The notes under the pieces are model-generated. The model had not been told where the DNA came from. It did no database searches and saw nothing but the letters and a program-made list of their open reading frames with translations. The position numbers were made by a program, and so were the translations under genes. A stretch of 64,000 nt of DNA from Solirubrobacterales bacterium (lineage in GTDB: Bacteria; Actinomycetota; Thermoleophilia; Solirubrobacterales; Solirubrobacteraceae). The stretch covers positions 55,029-119,028 of the forward strand of contig PLFX01000024.1 of NCBI GenBank assembly GCA_003138355.1. The letters are read 5' to 3'. Each line of letters opens with the position of its first letter. The first letter of the stretch is position 1. Shown one piece after another: positions 1-7,452 of this stretch.

Positions 1-15
1 GCGGCCTTACTCGAG

Positions 16-552
16 CTACCAGCGGGCCTGATACATGAAATCGGCTGCTGGCCGACCGACCCACTGGGTGATGCGCATGGCAAGGATCATGCTGGTCGCA
101 AAACGGGCAGTCTTGAGGCCGGTGAGCTGGCCTGGCTGGCAGCGCAGGTCGTGAGCGGTCTGCGCCCAGGTGACGCCACGACTCACCCGAGCTTCGTTCA
201 GTCCGGCGTGTAGCGCCTTCAGATCCCAGCGCGGGCGGCGGTCCGGGCCGCAGGCCGGCAGCGGCGCACCAGCGTCAAGGCCAGCGCCGGCCAGGAAGCT
301 CTCCGGCGTGCGCTCCAGCCAACGCAGAAAGAACAGTGCGTGCTGGCAGCTCGTGTCGCCACCCTTGCCCAAGTTACGCAACGTCGAAGGGCTGATCGGA
401 TGATTCGCCAGCCCGCGTGCGTCGCGAGCCGCGTTCAATAAGGGCGCCATATCCCAGATCGCCACCGCGGCGCCAGGCCAGCTGAGTCGTTCAGCCTGGC
501 GCTTGGCATCCAGCGCCGCGTAGAGCGCCTTGCCATCAAACTCTCGCATCAC
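16..552 (-). CDS. Tandem helix-turn-helix-like protein, function unknown
   Basis: This 178-residue protein has two related halves. Residues about 5-87 and 110-173 both begin with a D-x-K-A-L-x-A-x-L helix and both end with a W/L-x-G/R-x-P-x-x-F motif, which suggests a duplicated Cro/C1-type (XRE) helix-turn-helix fold. The first copy contains an S-P-S-T-L-R-N recognition-helix-like stretch. It has no signal peptide or membrane segment, so it is probably a cytoplasmic DNA-binding protein. The reading frame opens with GTG at 552 followed directly by ATG at 549; either could be the start. It stands alone, with 137 nt to the next gene, so context says nothing about its target. The HTH assignment rests on pattern only. 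Confidence 0.6.
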   Translation of the reverse strand: MMREFDGKALYAALDAKRQAERLSWPGAAVAIWDMAPLLNAARDARGLANHPISPSTLRNLGKGGDTSCQHALFFLRWLERTPESFLAGAGLDAGAPLPACGPDRRPRWDLKALHAGLNEARVSRGVTWAQTAHDLRCQPGQLTGLKTARFATSMILAMRITQWVGRPAADFMYQARW

Positions 553-689
553 CAGTCCCGCGCCATCGGATCGTCCGACCGCGAAGTCTGTCGCAAATTT
601 CGCGAGCAGCCACGTACGACGATCACTGTCACGTTGTCGCGTTGCGCGAGTAGGGAGCGCCTTCCGGAACGACGGCTCTCCGGTGGGTT

Positions 690-1562
690 CTACAGCGCGC
701 GCAGGGAGCGAAGGCCCCGCGCGGCGCTGACTGCGGCGACCGCGCTCAGGCCGAGCATGCCGATGAACTGGATCGCGATGCTGGTCGTGACATTGATCAG
801 CTGGCCCGGACCGTTCCCCGACGCGCCGAAACTGGGTGCGTCGGCGATGACCCCGATCAGGAAGAGGCCAGTGGCTAGAGCGACCGCTGCCATGCAGAGC
901 GCGACGAGCGCGACGGCGGGCACTGAGAACGCGAATGCGCTCCGCGGCACGTCAATGCGGCGCATGATGGCGCGCGGCGCGGCCCAGCAGGCGAAGCCGC
1001 CGGCTCCGGCGCAGAGCAGGCAAAACCCGAGTAACAGCCAGCCGCCGACGCCGACGTGGTGGTGATGAGCATTCATCCACAGAGCGAGTAGGCCGACCGA
1101 GCCAGCGAAAACGGCGATCGCCGCCGGTGGGACCGCGATCAGCTTCATGAGCGCCGGGTCACGCGCGCGGCGTGCCTGTGCCAGCGAGGTTAGGACGAGC
1201 GGCGCGGCGGCTAGCGCGAGAGCGGCTGCGCCGACGAGCGCGGCGATCAGAATGACCGAGTGGGAAATGCCGAGCAGCGGATGGACGTGCTCGGTGTAGT
1301 CATCGTTCTCGGTCGTCTTGGCGAAGCCCGAGCCGAAGAAACAGAAGACGATGAAGCAGCCGAGCACGCGGGCGATCGTGCTTTGCGCGCGGGCCGCCGG
1401 CGCTGAGCTGGCGAGCGGTCGCAGGTGCGCGGTCAGGGCACCACGCAGCAGATCCAGCGTGGCGGTAATACTCGGCGGCGTCTGATCGAGCAATGCGGAC
1501 ATCTCCTCGCGGTAGCGATCGCGCCAAGCCTTCGGATACAGCGAGAGCAAGCGCTGTCTCAT
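690..1562 (-). CDS. Multi-pass membrane protein paired with a PadR regulator
   Basis: This 290-residue protein has an N-terminal cytoplasmic motif (L-Y-P-K-A-W-R-D-R-Y, then E-E-M-S-A-L-L) typical of membrane proteins encoded next to PadR repressors. Several hydrophobic segments follow, roughly at residues 68-85, 100-130, 140-165, 175-200, 210-245 and 255-280. A histidine cluster (A-H-H-H-H-V) lies between two of them. I cannot name a substrate. The start ATG overlaps the stop of the upstream padR gene by 4 nt, so the two are cotranscribed and probably translationally coupled. PadR proteins paired this way usually repress their membrane partner; that role is inferred here. Confidence 0.7.
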   Translation of the reverse strand: MRQRLLSLYPKAWRDRYREEMSALLDQTPPSITATLDLLRGALTAHLRPLASSAPAARAQSTIARVLGCFIVFCFFGSGFAKTTENDDYTEHVHPLLGISHSVILIAALVGAAALALAAAPLVLTSLAQARRARDPALMKLIAVPPAAIAVFAGSVGLLALWMNAHHHHVGVGGWLLLGFCLLCAGAGGFACWAAPRAIMRRIDVPRSAFAFSVPAVALVALCMAAVALATGLFLIGVIADAPSFGASGNGPGQLINVTTSIAIQFIGMLGLSAVAAVSAARGLRSLRAL

Positions 1563-1864
1563 GCGCGTACCTCGGCTGCCGACAGACGGCGCAGGCCAAC
1601 GCTCGCGACGCGCTCCTGCGCAGTCAACTGCTCGCGAAGCACCGCGGCGCCGGAGCGCGTAAGGCGGTAGGGGCGGCGGCGATCATCGGCCTCGAGCGGC
1701 TCGATCAGGCCGCGCTCCTCGAGACGGGCGATCGCGCCGTAGAGCGTTCCCGGGCCGAGCGTAACTCCGGCGATCTCATGCACGTCACGCGTGATCGCAT
1801 AGCCGTGCTTGGCGCCCTCGGCGAGACTCGCCATGATGAGCAAGGACGGGGCGCTGCTACGCAT
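1559..1864 (-). CDS. PadR-family transcriptional repressor
   Basis: This 101-residue protein is a minimal PadR winged helix. It has L-L-I-M-A-S-L near the N-terminus, G-Y-A-I-T-R-D, the P-G-T-L-Y-G-A-I-A-R-L-E recognition helix, and a wing ending R-R-P-Y-R-L-T. The frame stays open upstream to 2119, but homology begins only at the ATG at 1862-1864, so that start was chosen. It overlaps the following membrane-protein gene by 4 nt. PadR proteins bind inverted repeats as dimers and usually repress their own operon. A candidate operator directly abuts the start codon (see the site at 1865-1878). Confidence 0.88.
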   Translation of the reverse strand: MRSSAPSLLIMASLAEGAKHGYAITRDVHEIAGVTLGPGTLYGAIARLEERGLIEPLEADDRRRPYRLTRSGAAVLREQLTAQERVASVGLRRLSAAEVRA

Positions 1865-1878
1865 TACGGTAGATCGTA
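1865..1878 (-). promoter_or_regulatory. Candidate PadR operator (short inverted repeat)
   Basis: TACG and CGTA are separated by 6 nt immediately upstream of the padR start codon, in a locally AT-richer stretch that also holds further GTAG/CTAC half-sites. The position fits autorepression. The repeat is short and could be chance. Confidence 0.3.
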
Positions 1879-2054
1879 GCACGTAGTAGTCCGGCGTCGC
1901 GCGTAGTGAGCTGCCAATAGCAGGCGCGGTCTTGGCGGCTGCGACACGCCCCAAACCGACGACCAGCAGGAGTCCGAGAATTGCGTCGAGCTGCCCGGAC
2001 GTTTCTCCTTCGGGTAGCTTCGCGAGATTGCTAGAACTCGCGAACAAGGCCCGC

Positions 2055-2471
2055 GTGAGCGCCTCTACAAATGACTCCGGCACGCCGCTCGCGCGCAAGC
2101 TCGCCATCCAGCCAGGCATGCGCGTCGCCGTCCTCGGCGGGCCGCCCGCGCTCGCCGACGAGCTGGGCGCCTCGAGGGCGCTGCGGGGACGCTACGACGT
2201 GATCCTGCTGTGCGCGGGCTCGCTCGCGATGCTCGAGCGGCGGCTGCCGGCGGCGCTCCGCGCGCGCACGGAGCGCGGAGCGCTGTGGATCGCGTGGCAC
2301 AAGCGCAGCTCCGGCATCGAGAGCGACCTCCCAGAGAGCGTCGTACGTGAGATCGGCCTCGCCACGGGGCTCGTCGACAACAAGGTCTGCGCCGTCGACG
2401 AGATCTGGGCCGCGCTGCGCATCGTCGCGCGACGGACCGCGGACGCACCGCCGGGCGCCCGCTCGTCGTGA
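2055..2471 (+). CDS. DUF3052 family protein
   Basis: This 138-residue protein belongs to the actinobacterial DUF3052 family. It shows the family pattern: T-P-L-A-R-K-L near the N-terminus, P-G-M-R-V-A-V-L-G, a central V-I-L-L strand, G-A-L-W-I-A-W-H-K-R-S-S-G, and a C-terminal L-V-D-N-K-V-C-A-V-D-E-I-W. The frame is open from 1932, but homology begins shortly after the GTG at 2055, which has a weak A-A-G-G ribosome site 6 nt upstream, so that start is used. The family's biochemical function is unknown to me. Its stop overlaps the next gene's GTG (GTGA), so the two form a small operon. Confidence 0.85.
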   Translation: MSASTNDSGTPLARKLAIQPGMRVAVLGGPPALADELGASRALRGRYDVILLCAGSLAMLERRLPAALRARTERGALWIAWHKRSSGIESDLPESVVREIGLATGLVDNKVCAVDEIWAALRIVARRTADAPPGARSS

Positions 2472-3130
2472 AGCCGCCCGCAGCTGGAAACAGTCCTACC
2501 ATCAGCGGCGTGAGTCGCGAATCGCAGTTCCCGCTCTTCCCGCTCGGGCTAGTCGCGCTGCCCGGCGAGGAGGTTGCGCTGCACATCTTCGAGGAGCGCT
2601 ACCGCGTGATGATCGAGGAGTGCATCAGCGCGAGCCGCGAGTTCGGGATTGTGTGGCTCGCCGAGGACGAGCTCAAGCCGGTCGGCTGCACGTGTGCCGT
2701 CGACCGCGTGCTCGAGCGGATGGGTGACGGGCGCTTCAACGTGCTCGTGCGCGGGCGGCGGCCATTCCGGCTGATCGAGCGCGAAGACTCGCTCCCCTAT
2801 CCGGCCGGGACGATCGAAGCGCTCGAGGACGAAGTCGAGTTGCTCGACGCCAAAGCGACGGAGGACGCGCATGCCGCCTACGCGACGCTTGTCGAGGCCG
2901 CGATCGACAGCCAGCCGGAGGCGGCGCAGCTCGCCGGGATGAACGCCTACGACATGGCGAGAACGATCGAGTTCGGCCTGGACGCAAAGCAGGAGCTGCT
3001 CGAGCTGCGTTCGGAGAACGCGCGGATGCGACTGTTGGCACGGATGCTGCGAGCGGCGCTGCGCCAGCTCGAGCTCACCGACCGCGCAGGAGAGCGGGCA
3101 CGCTCGAACGGGAAGGTGCGGTTCGCGTAG
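2468..3130 (+). CDS. Stand-alone Lon-type substrate-binding (LAN) domain protein
   Basis: This protein of up to 220 residues matches the N-terminal substrate-binding domain of Lon protease but lacks the ATPase and protease domains. Diagnostic elements are F-P-L-F-P-L-G-L-V-A-L-P-G, H-I-F-E-E-R-Y-R-V-M-I, a central G-R-R-P-F-R-L strand, and a C-terminal helical part with L-L-A-R-M-L-R. Similar free LAN proteins are widespread in bacteria and may act as adaptors or chaperone-like binders; the role is not established. The GTG at 2468 overlaps the upstream stop (GTGA). A second GTG at 2510 lies closer to the conserved region and would give 206 residues. It converges with ftsZ-like, 40 nt away. 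Confidence 0.85.
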   Translation: MKPPAAGNSPTISGVSRESQFPLFPLGLVALPGEEVALHIFEERYRVMIEECISASREFGIVWLAEDELKPVGCTCAVDRVLERMGDGRFNVLVRGRRPFRLIEREDSLPYPAGTIEALEDEVELLDAKATEDAHAAYATLVEAAIDSQPEAAQLAGMNAYDMARTIEFGLDAKQELLELRSENARMRLLARMLRAALRQLELTDRAGERARSNGKVRFA

Positions 3131-3170
3131 TCGCGGCGGGTTAGAAGCTGCGGATCGGGTTTGACTCGCG

Positions 3171-4472
3171 TCAGTCGGCGCGCGCGCTGCCGGCCAGCGC
3201 GGCCGTGCGCGTGCGGCGCACGCGGGGCTCGGCCTCGGGCGGGCGCGTCCGGTCGTGACCGGTCGCGACGACCGTGACCCAGACCTGATCGTCGAGCGTC
3301 TCGTCGACCATCGCGCCGAAGATGATGTTGGCGTCCGGGTGAGCCGCCCCACTGACCGCCTTGGCCGCCTCGTTGACCTCCCAGAGCGAGAGGCTCGGAC
3401 CGCCCGTGATCGACAGCAAGATCGAGCGAGCGCCTTCCACGGAGGTTTCGAGCAGCGGCGAGGAGACGGCCGCCATCGCGGCGTCCACGGCGCGATCGTC
3501 CCCGGTACCGAAGCCGATCCCAAGCAGGGCCGTACCGGCATTGGACATGACGGTACGCACATCGGCGAAGTCGAGGTTGATCAGACCGGGGAGCGTGACG
3601 AGATCGGCGACGCCCTGCACGCCCTGGCGCAGCACGTCGTCGGCCACCGCGAACGCATCGACCATCGAGGTGCGCTTGTGGAGGACAGAGAGCAAGCGGT
3701 TGTTGGGGACGACGATCAGCGTGTCGACGACCTCGGCGAGCTCGTCGATTCCCTGCTGCGCCGCCTGGGCGCGGCGCGTGCCTTCGAAGCCGAAGGGCTT
3801 CGTGACGATGCCGACAGCCAGCGCCCCGACGTCGCGAGCGATCTCGGCGACGACGGGTGCGGCGCCGGTCCCGGTTCCGCCACCCTCGCCGGCCGTGATG
3901 AAGACCATGTCCGCGCCCTTGAGCTCGGCCTTGATCGCGTCGTAGGCCTCGACCGCGGCCTGTCGACCGATGGCCGCGTCGGCGCCCGAGCCGAGGCCGC
4001 GCGTCACAGCCGCGCCGATGCGAATCACGGTGCCCGCCGTTGACTGCTGCAGCGACTGGACGTCGGTGTTGATTGCGATGAACTCGATCCCGGGGATCTG
4101 GGCCTCGATCATCCGGTTCACGGCGTTCACGCCGGCCCCGCCGACGCCGACGACGCGCAGGCACGCGCGACCGAGCTGGCGTTCGGCCGGGTGGTGCGCC
4201 TCGCCGTTCAGGATCTCGGCCGGCGGCGCGTGCTTACGCGAAGTTCGCGTGGCACGAATCTCGAGGATGTCGCTCGGCAGCTCGGAGCTGAACGCCTCCC
4301 GCAGGCGCTCCTGGGCACTGGGACGCGCGGGCGCCGCCGGCGCCGCATCGGCGCCGTCGGAATCAGCGGGTGCTCCCGCCTGCTGCTCGTCGAAGCCCTC
4401 GTTCTCCGTCTTGCGGAAGAGGGCCGCGAGCGGGCCTTCGCGCATGCTCGCGCGCTTGTTAGGAGCGACCAT
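3171..4472 (-). CDS. Divergent FtsZ-family GTPase with long N-terminal extension
   Basis: This 433-residue protein is a tubulin/FtsZ GTPase. The core spans residues about 104-405: V-V-G-V-G-G-A-G-V-N-A-V at the nucleotide pocket, the tubulin signature G-G-G-T-G-T-G at 197-203 (preceded by Glu, where Met is usual), and an intact T7 loop with Asn299, Asp301 and Asp304, so it should hydrolyse GTP on polymerising. Unusually, about 103 residues precede the core. They include two likely helices (M-R-E-G-P-L-A-A-L-F-R at 10-20; R-L-R-E-A-F-S-S-E-L near 56-65) joined by an Ala/Pro/Asp-rich linker. The C-terminus is a 28-residue basic tail without the usual FtsA/SepF-binding peptide. A perfect AAGGAGG ribosome site 6 nt before the ATG lies inside the end of parA, and the genes overlap by 14 nt. 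It is probably a second FtsZ rather than the main one of the dcw cluster, but that needs the whole genome. Confidence 0.9.
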   Translation of the reverse strand: MVAPNKRASMREGPLAALFRKTENEGFDEQQAGAPADSDGADAAPAAPARPSAQERLREAFSSELPSDILEIRATRTSRKHAPPAEILNGEAHHPAERQLGRACLRVVGVGGAGVNAVNRMIEAQIPGIEFIAINTDVQSLQQSTAGTVIRIGAAVTRGLGSGADAAIGRQAAVEAYDAIKAELKGADMVFITAGEGGGTGTGAAPVVAEIARDVGALAVGIVTKPFGFEGTRRAQAAQQGIDELAEVVDTLIVVPNNRLLSVLHKRTSMVDAFAVADDVLRQGVQGVADLVTLPGLINLDFADVRTVMSNAGTALLGIGFGTGDDRAVDAAMAAVSSPLLETSVEGARSILLSITGGPSLSLWEVNEAAKAVSGAAHPDANIIFGAMVDETLDDQVWVTVVATGHDRTRPPEAEPRVRRTRTAALAGSARAD

Positions 4473-5220
4473 TGATGACCTCCTTGGCCAGGTCCCGGTA
4501 GGCCTTGGCGGCCGAACCCTTGGGGTCGTAGCGCAACACCGACATCCCCTTCACGGGCGCCTCGGCGAAGCGGACGGTCTTGCGGATCCGCGATGCGAAC
4601 ACGCGGCTGCCGAAGTTCTCCTCGAGGATCTCGATCGCCTCCTTGGCATGAATCGTGCGCGAGTCGACGAGCGTCGGGACGATCCCCTGGATGTCGACCT
4701 TCGGATTGAGGTTCTCGCGGACCATCGCGAGCGTGTTCTGAAGCTGGACCAGACCGCGCATCGAGAGGTATTCGCATTGCACCGGCACGATCACCTTGTC
4801 GGCCGCGGTGAGCGCGTTGATTGTCAGCAGGCCGAGGCTCGGCGGCGTGTCGATGCAGATGAAGTCGTAGTCCTCGCGGACTGGGTTCAAGGCGCGTTCA
4901 AGGGCGCGTTCGCGACCGATCGTCGCCGCGAGCGCAATCTCGGCGCCGGCGAGATCGATCGAAGCGCAGGCGATGTCCACCTCGCGCTTGCGGATCACTT
5001 CCCTGATCGATAGCTGGTGAACGAGCACGTCGTACATCGAGCGTTCCAGGGTGTCCGGATCGATTCCCTGCGACATCGTCAGGTTGCCCTGGGGATCCAT
5101 GTCCACGCAGAGCACGCGGTGCCCCTCCTCGCCGAAGGCTACGGCGAGGTTCAGCGTGGTCGTCGTCTTGGCGACGCCGCCCTTCTGGTTCGCGAAAGCG
5201 ATGACTTTTGCCTTGCTCAC
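4459..5220 (-). CDS. parA: ParA/Soj/MinD-type ATPase
   Basis: This 253-residue ParA-type P-loop ATPase has a deviant Walker A, K-G-G-V-A-K-T-T, at residues 13-20, then V-D-M-D-P-Q-G-N and I-D-T-P-P-S-L-G. It has no N-terminal DNA-binding extension, so it is the short Soj type. Such ATPases dimerise with ATP and position DNA or protein cargo through a partner that stimulates hydrolysis. No parB gene or parS-like site was seen next to it. Its partner in the operon is the FtsZ-like GTPase, whose start lies within its 3' end. The start is GTG with a weak ribosome site. The context suggests control of an FtsZ-like polymer (compare MipZ, MinD and PldP systems); that is inference. Confidence 0.92.
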   Translation of the reverse strand: MSKAKVIAFANQKGGVAKTTTTLNLAVAFGEEGHRVLCVDMDPQGNLTMSQGIDPDTLERSMYDVLVHQLSIREVIRKREVDIACASIDLAGAEIALAATIGRERALERALNPVREDYDFICIDTPPSLGLLTINALTAADKVIVPVQCEYLSMRGLVQLQNTLAMVRENLNPKVDIQGIVPTLVDSRTIHAKEAIEILEENFGSRVFASRIRKTVRFAEAPVKGMSVLRYDPKGSAAKAYRDLAKEVINGRS

Positions 5221-5365
5221 GTGGCCGGTATTCGCAAGTCACGGCCGTAATCCTTCACGCGCGGTTCACTCAGTGCACGCCGTGGCGGGCGCACGACTAC
5301 TTCGAATTGGGCGAGGGGTGCGCGCGGGTAGAGGCTTCGGCGGTCGCTCTGCGGGCTAGCATCGG

Positions 5366-6322
5366 GTGATGGCCGCGACCGTGGCAACGCCTCTGCTCGA
5401 GCGGCGGCTCCTGTTCGTGCTGGGCAAGGGGGGCGTTGGACGGACGACGGTGGCCGCGGCGCTCGGGCTGTCGGCGGCTGCAGGCGGCGCACGGACAATC
5501 GTCGCCGAGGTGAGCGCGCGGGGTGAGCTGCCGGACCTGTTCGGACGCCGGGCCGGCGAGAGTGAGGTGGAGCTCGCCCCGCATTTGTGGACGATTCAGA
5601 TCGACACGCGGCGTTCACTCGACGAGTACCTGCACGGGCACCTGCCCCTGCGGATGCTCGCGGACGTCGTCGGCGCCACGCGGCTGATCGGCTACCTCGC
5701 TGCAGCGACGCCGGGTCTGCGCGAGCTCCTGAACACCGGCAAGCTGTGGGAGCTTGCGCAGACGGAGCGGCGCGTCCCGCTCGCCGACCCTTACCGCCTC
5801 GTGGTTGCCGATGCGCCGGCCAGCGGCCACGCTCTCGGCTTGCTCACGGCGCCGCGGACATTTGCGCAAACTGCCCAGGCGGGCCCGATCGCGCGCCAGG
5901 GCGAACGGATCGACGACATGCTCCACGACCCTGCGCGGACCGGTTTCGTGGGCGTCACGCGGGCCGCCGACGCGGCGGTGACCGAGCTGATCGAGTTGCG
6001 CGCGGCCCTGCGCGAGCGCGCCGAGCTCGACCTCGATCTGGTCGTCGTCAATTACTGCCCGCCTGCGGGGGCGAGCAGCACGGACGTGGAGGCGCTGCGC
6101 GCCGCCCTCGCGCGCGACGGTGCCCTCCCGAGCGACGCGCGCGCCGCGATCAAGCGGGCACTGTTCGAGGAGCGCATGCAAACCGTCGCGCTCGAGCAGA
6201 TCGCGCGGCTCGAGCAGGAGCTCGCAGGCGTCCCGCTCGTGAAGCTTCCAGCCCTCTATGTGGAGCGCGTGGGCCTCGCCGACATCTCCGCGCTGGCGAG
6301 CGAGCTCGGGGCGGCCCTGTGA
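5366..6322 (+). CDS. ArsA/Get3-like ATPase, subunit A (P-loop Lys replaced by Arg)
   Basis: This protein of about 318 residues is an ArsA/GET3-type ATPase of the SIMIBI class. The P-loop reads G-K-G-G-V-G-R-T-T: the signature lysine that reaches across the dimer is present (K21), but the phosphate-binding P-loop lysine is arginine (R26). Later elements are V-V-A-D-A-P-A-S-G-H (switch II region) and V-V-V-N-Y-C (adenine-binding loop). It lacks the Get3 C-x-x-C pair and the metal-binding cysteines of true ArsA, so arsenite transport is unlikely. GTG at 5366 is followed directly by ATG at 5369. It overlaps the second ATPase gene by 4 nt. The pair resembles mycobacterial Rv3679/Rv3680. Confidence 0.88.
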   Translation: MMAATVATPLLERRLLFVLGKGGVGRTTVAAALGLSAAAGGARTIVAEVSARGELPDLFGRRAGESEVELAPHLWTIQIDTRRSLDEYLHGHLPLRMLADVVGATRLIGYLAAATPGLRELLNTGKLWELAQTERRVPLADPYRLVVADAPASGHALGLLTAPRTFAQTAQAGPIARQGERIDDMLHDPARTGFVGVTRAADAAVTELIELRAALRERAELDLDLVVVNYCPPAGASSTDVEALRAALARDGALPSDARAAIKRALFEERMQTVALEQIARLEQELAGVPLVKLPALYVERVGLADISALASELGAAL

Positions 6323-7422
6323 CGCGGAGCCTCGGCGAAGTGTTGGCCGACCGGCGCATCTGCATCTGCGTCGGCGCCGGTGGGGTCGGAAAGACGACGA
6401 CCTCGGCAGCCATCGCGCTCGGACTCGCCGCGCGCGGGAGGCGCGTTGCGCTCGTCACGATCGACCCGTCGCGGCGGCTTGCCGGGGCGCTCGCGCTGAG
6501 CGAGCTGAGCAACGAGCCACGCGCCCTCAGCCCCGAGCACCTCGCGCCGACCGGGCTCGATCTGCGCGGCGAGGTCTTTGCGATGGTGCTCGATCCCAAG
6601 CGGACCTTCGACGAGCTTGTGACGCAGCTCGCGCCAGACGAGGGCGCGCGCGAGCGCGTGCTGTCGAACCGCATCTATCGCGAGCTGTCGGGCGCCGTGG
6701 CCGGCTCACACGAGTTCACGGCGATCGCCAAGCTCTACGAGCTCGATCGCACGCACGACTACGACGCGATCGTGCTCGACACGCCTCCCTCTCGCAACAC
6801 GCTCGACTTCCTGCGCGCGCCTGAACGTCTGCTGCAGTTCTTCGACGCGCGTACGCTGCGTGTTCTGCTCGCGCCTGCGGGCATCGGCGCCAGGCTCGCG
6901 GGCCGTGCCGGTGCCCCGGCTCTGGCGCTGATCCGCCACCTCATCGGAGTCGACCTGCTCGGGGAGATCTCGCTGTTCCTGAGCGCGATCGGCAGCCTGA
7001 TCGGGGGCTTTCGCGATCGTGCGAGCGCGGTCGCGTCGCTGCTCCAGGACCCGGCTACCGCGTTCGTGATGGTGAGCACTCCGGAGAGCGAGCCGGTCCG
7101 CGAGTCGATCGCATTCGCGAGCCAGCTGCGCGCCGCCGGCCTGCCGCTGGCCGGGCTCGTCGTCAACCGCTACCACCCGCCGGTGCCGCAACGGGATGCG
7201 GCGACCGCCGCCGCGCTGTCGGCTGCGATCGGCGAAGCTCTCGCGGACCTCGTGCTGGCGGCTGGCGAGCGCGCGCAGGTGCTCGCGGCGCGTGACCAGA
7301 CGGGGATACAAAGGCTCGAGGAAGCGCTCGGCGATGTGCCGCGCGTGCTCGTGCCGCTGCTCGAGAGCGGGCTTGGTGAGCTCGAGACGCTCGGCGCAGT
7401 CGCGCGCGAGCTGCTGCCGTGA
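6319..7422 (+). CDS. ArsA/Get3-like ATPase, subunit B (signature Lys replaced by Ala)
   Basis: This 367-residue partner ATPase starts at the GTG that overlaps the stop of subunit A (GTGA). Its P-loop reads G-A-G-G-V-G-K-T-T: the P-loop lysine is intact (K25) and the signature lysine is alanine (A20), the mirror image of subunit A. It also has T-I-D-P-S-R-R-L, the switch II motif L-D-T-P-P-S-R-N-T-L-D-F-L, and V-V-N-R-Y. The middle part (residues about 165-230) is hydrophobic and helical, as in the client-binding region of this family. Complementary substitutions and translational coupling point to an obligate A-B heterodimer. The role is unknown; membrane-protein or metabolite handling has been proposed for relatives. 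Confidence 0.9.
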   Translation: MTRSLGEVLADRRICICVGAGGVGKTTTSAAIALGLAARGRRVALVTIDPSRRLAGALALSELSNEPRALSPEHLAPTGLDLRGEVFAMVLDPKRTFDELVTQLAPDEGARERVLSNRIYRELSGAVAGSHEFTAIAKLYELDRTHDYDAIVLDTPPSRNTLDFLRAPERLLQFFDARTLRVLLAPAGIGARLAGRAGAPALALIRHLIGVDLLGEISLFLSAIGSLIGGFRDRASAVASLLQDPATAFVMVSTPESEPVRESIAFASQLRAAGLPLAGLVVNRYHPPVPQRDAATAAALSAAIGEALADLVLAAGERAQVLAARDQTGIQRLEEALGDVPRVLVPLLESGLGELETLGAVARELLP

Positions 7423-7452
7423 CGGGCGATAGCTGTGCGGCGTGTGCCCGGC

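Noticed and set aside
1865..2119. N-terminal extension of the PadR protein
   Set aside because: PadR homology begins at the ATG ending at 1864 and the extension overlaps the DUF3052 gene on the other strand.
2947..4164. A 405-codon minus-strand frame overlapping ftsZ-like
   Set aside because: Its product is almost only Arg, Gly, His and Asp; it is a frame shadow of the FtsZ-like gene.
5366..7422. ArsA pair as an arsenite efflux system
   Set aside because: No arsB, arsC, arsD or arsR nearby and the metal-binding cysteines of ArsA are absent.
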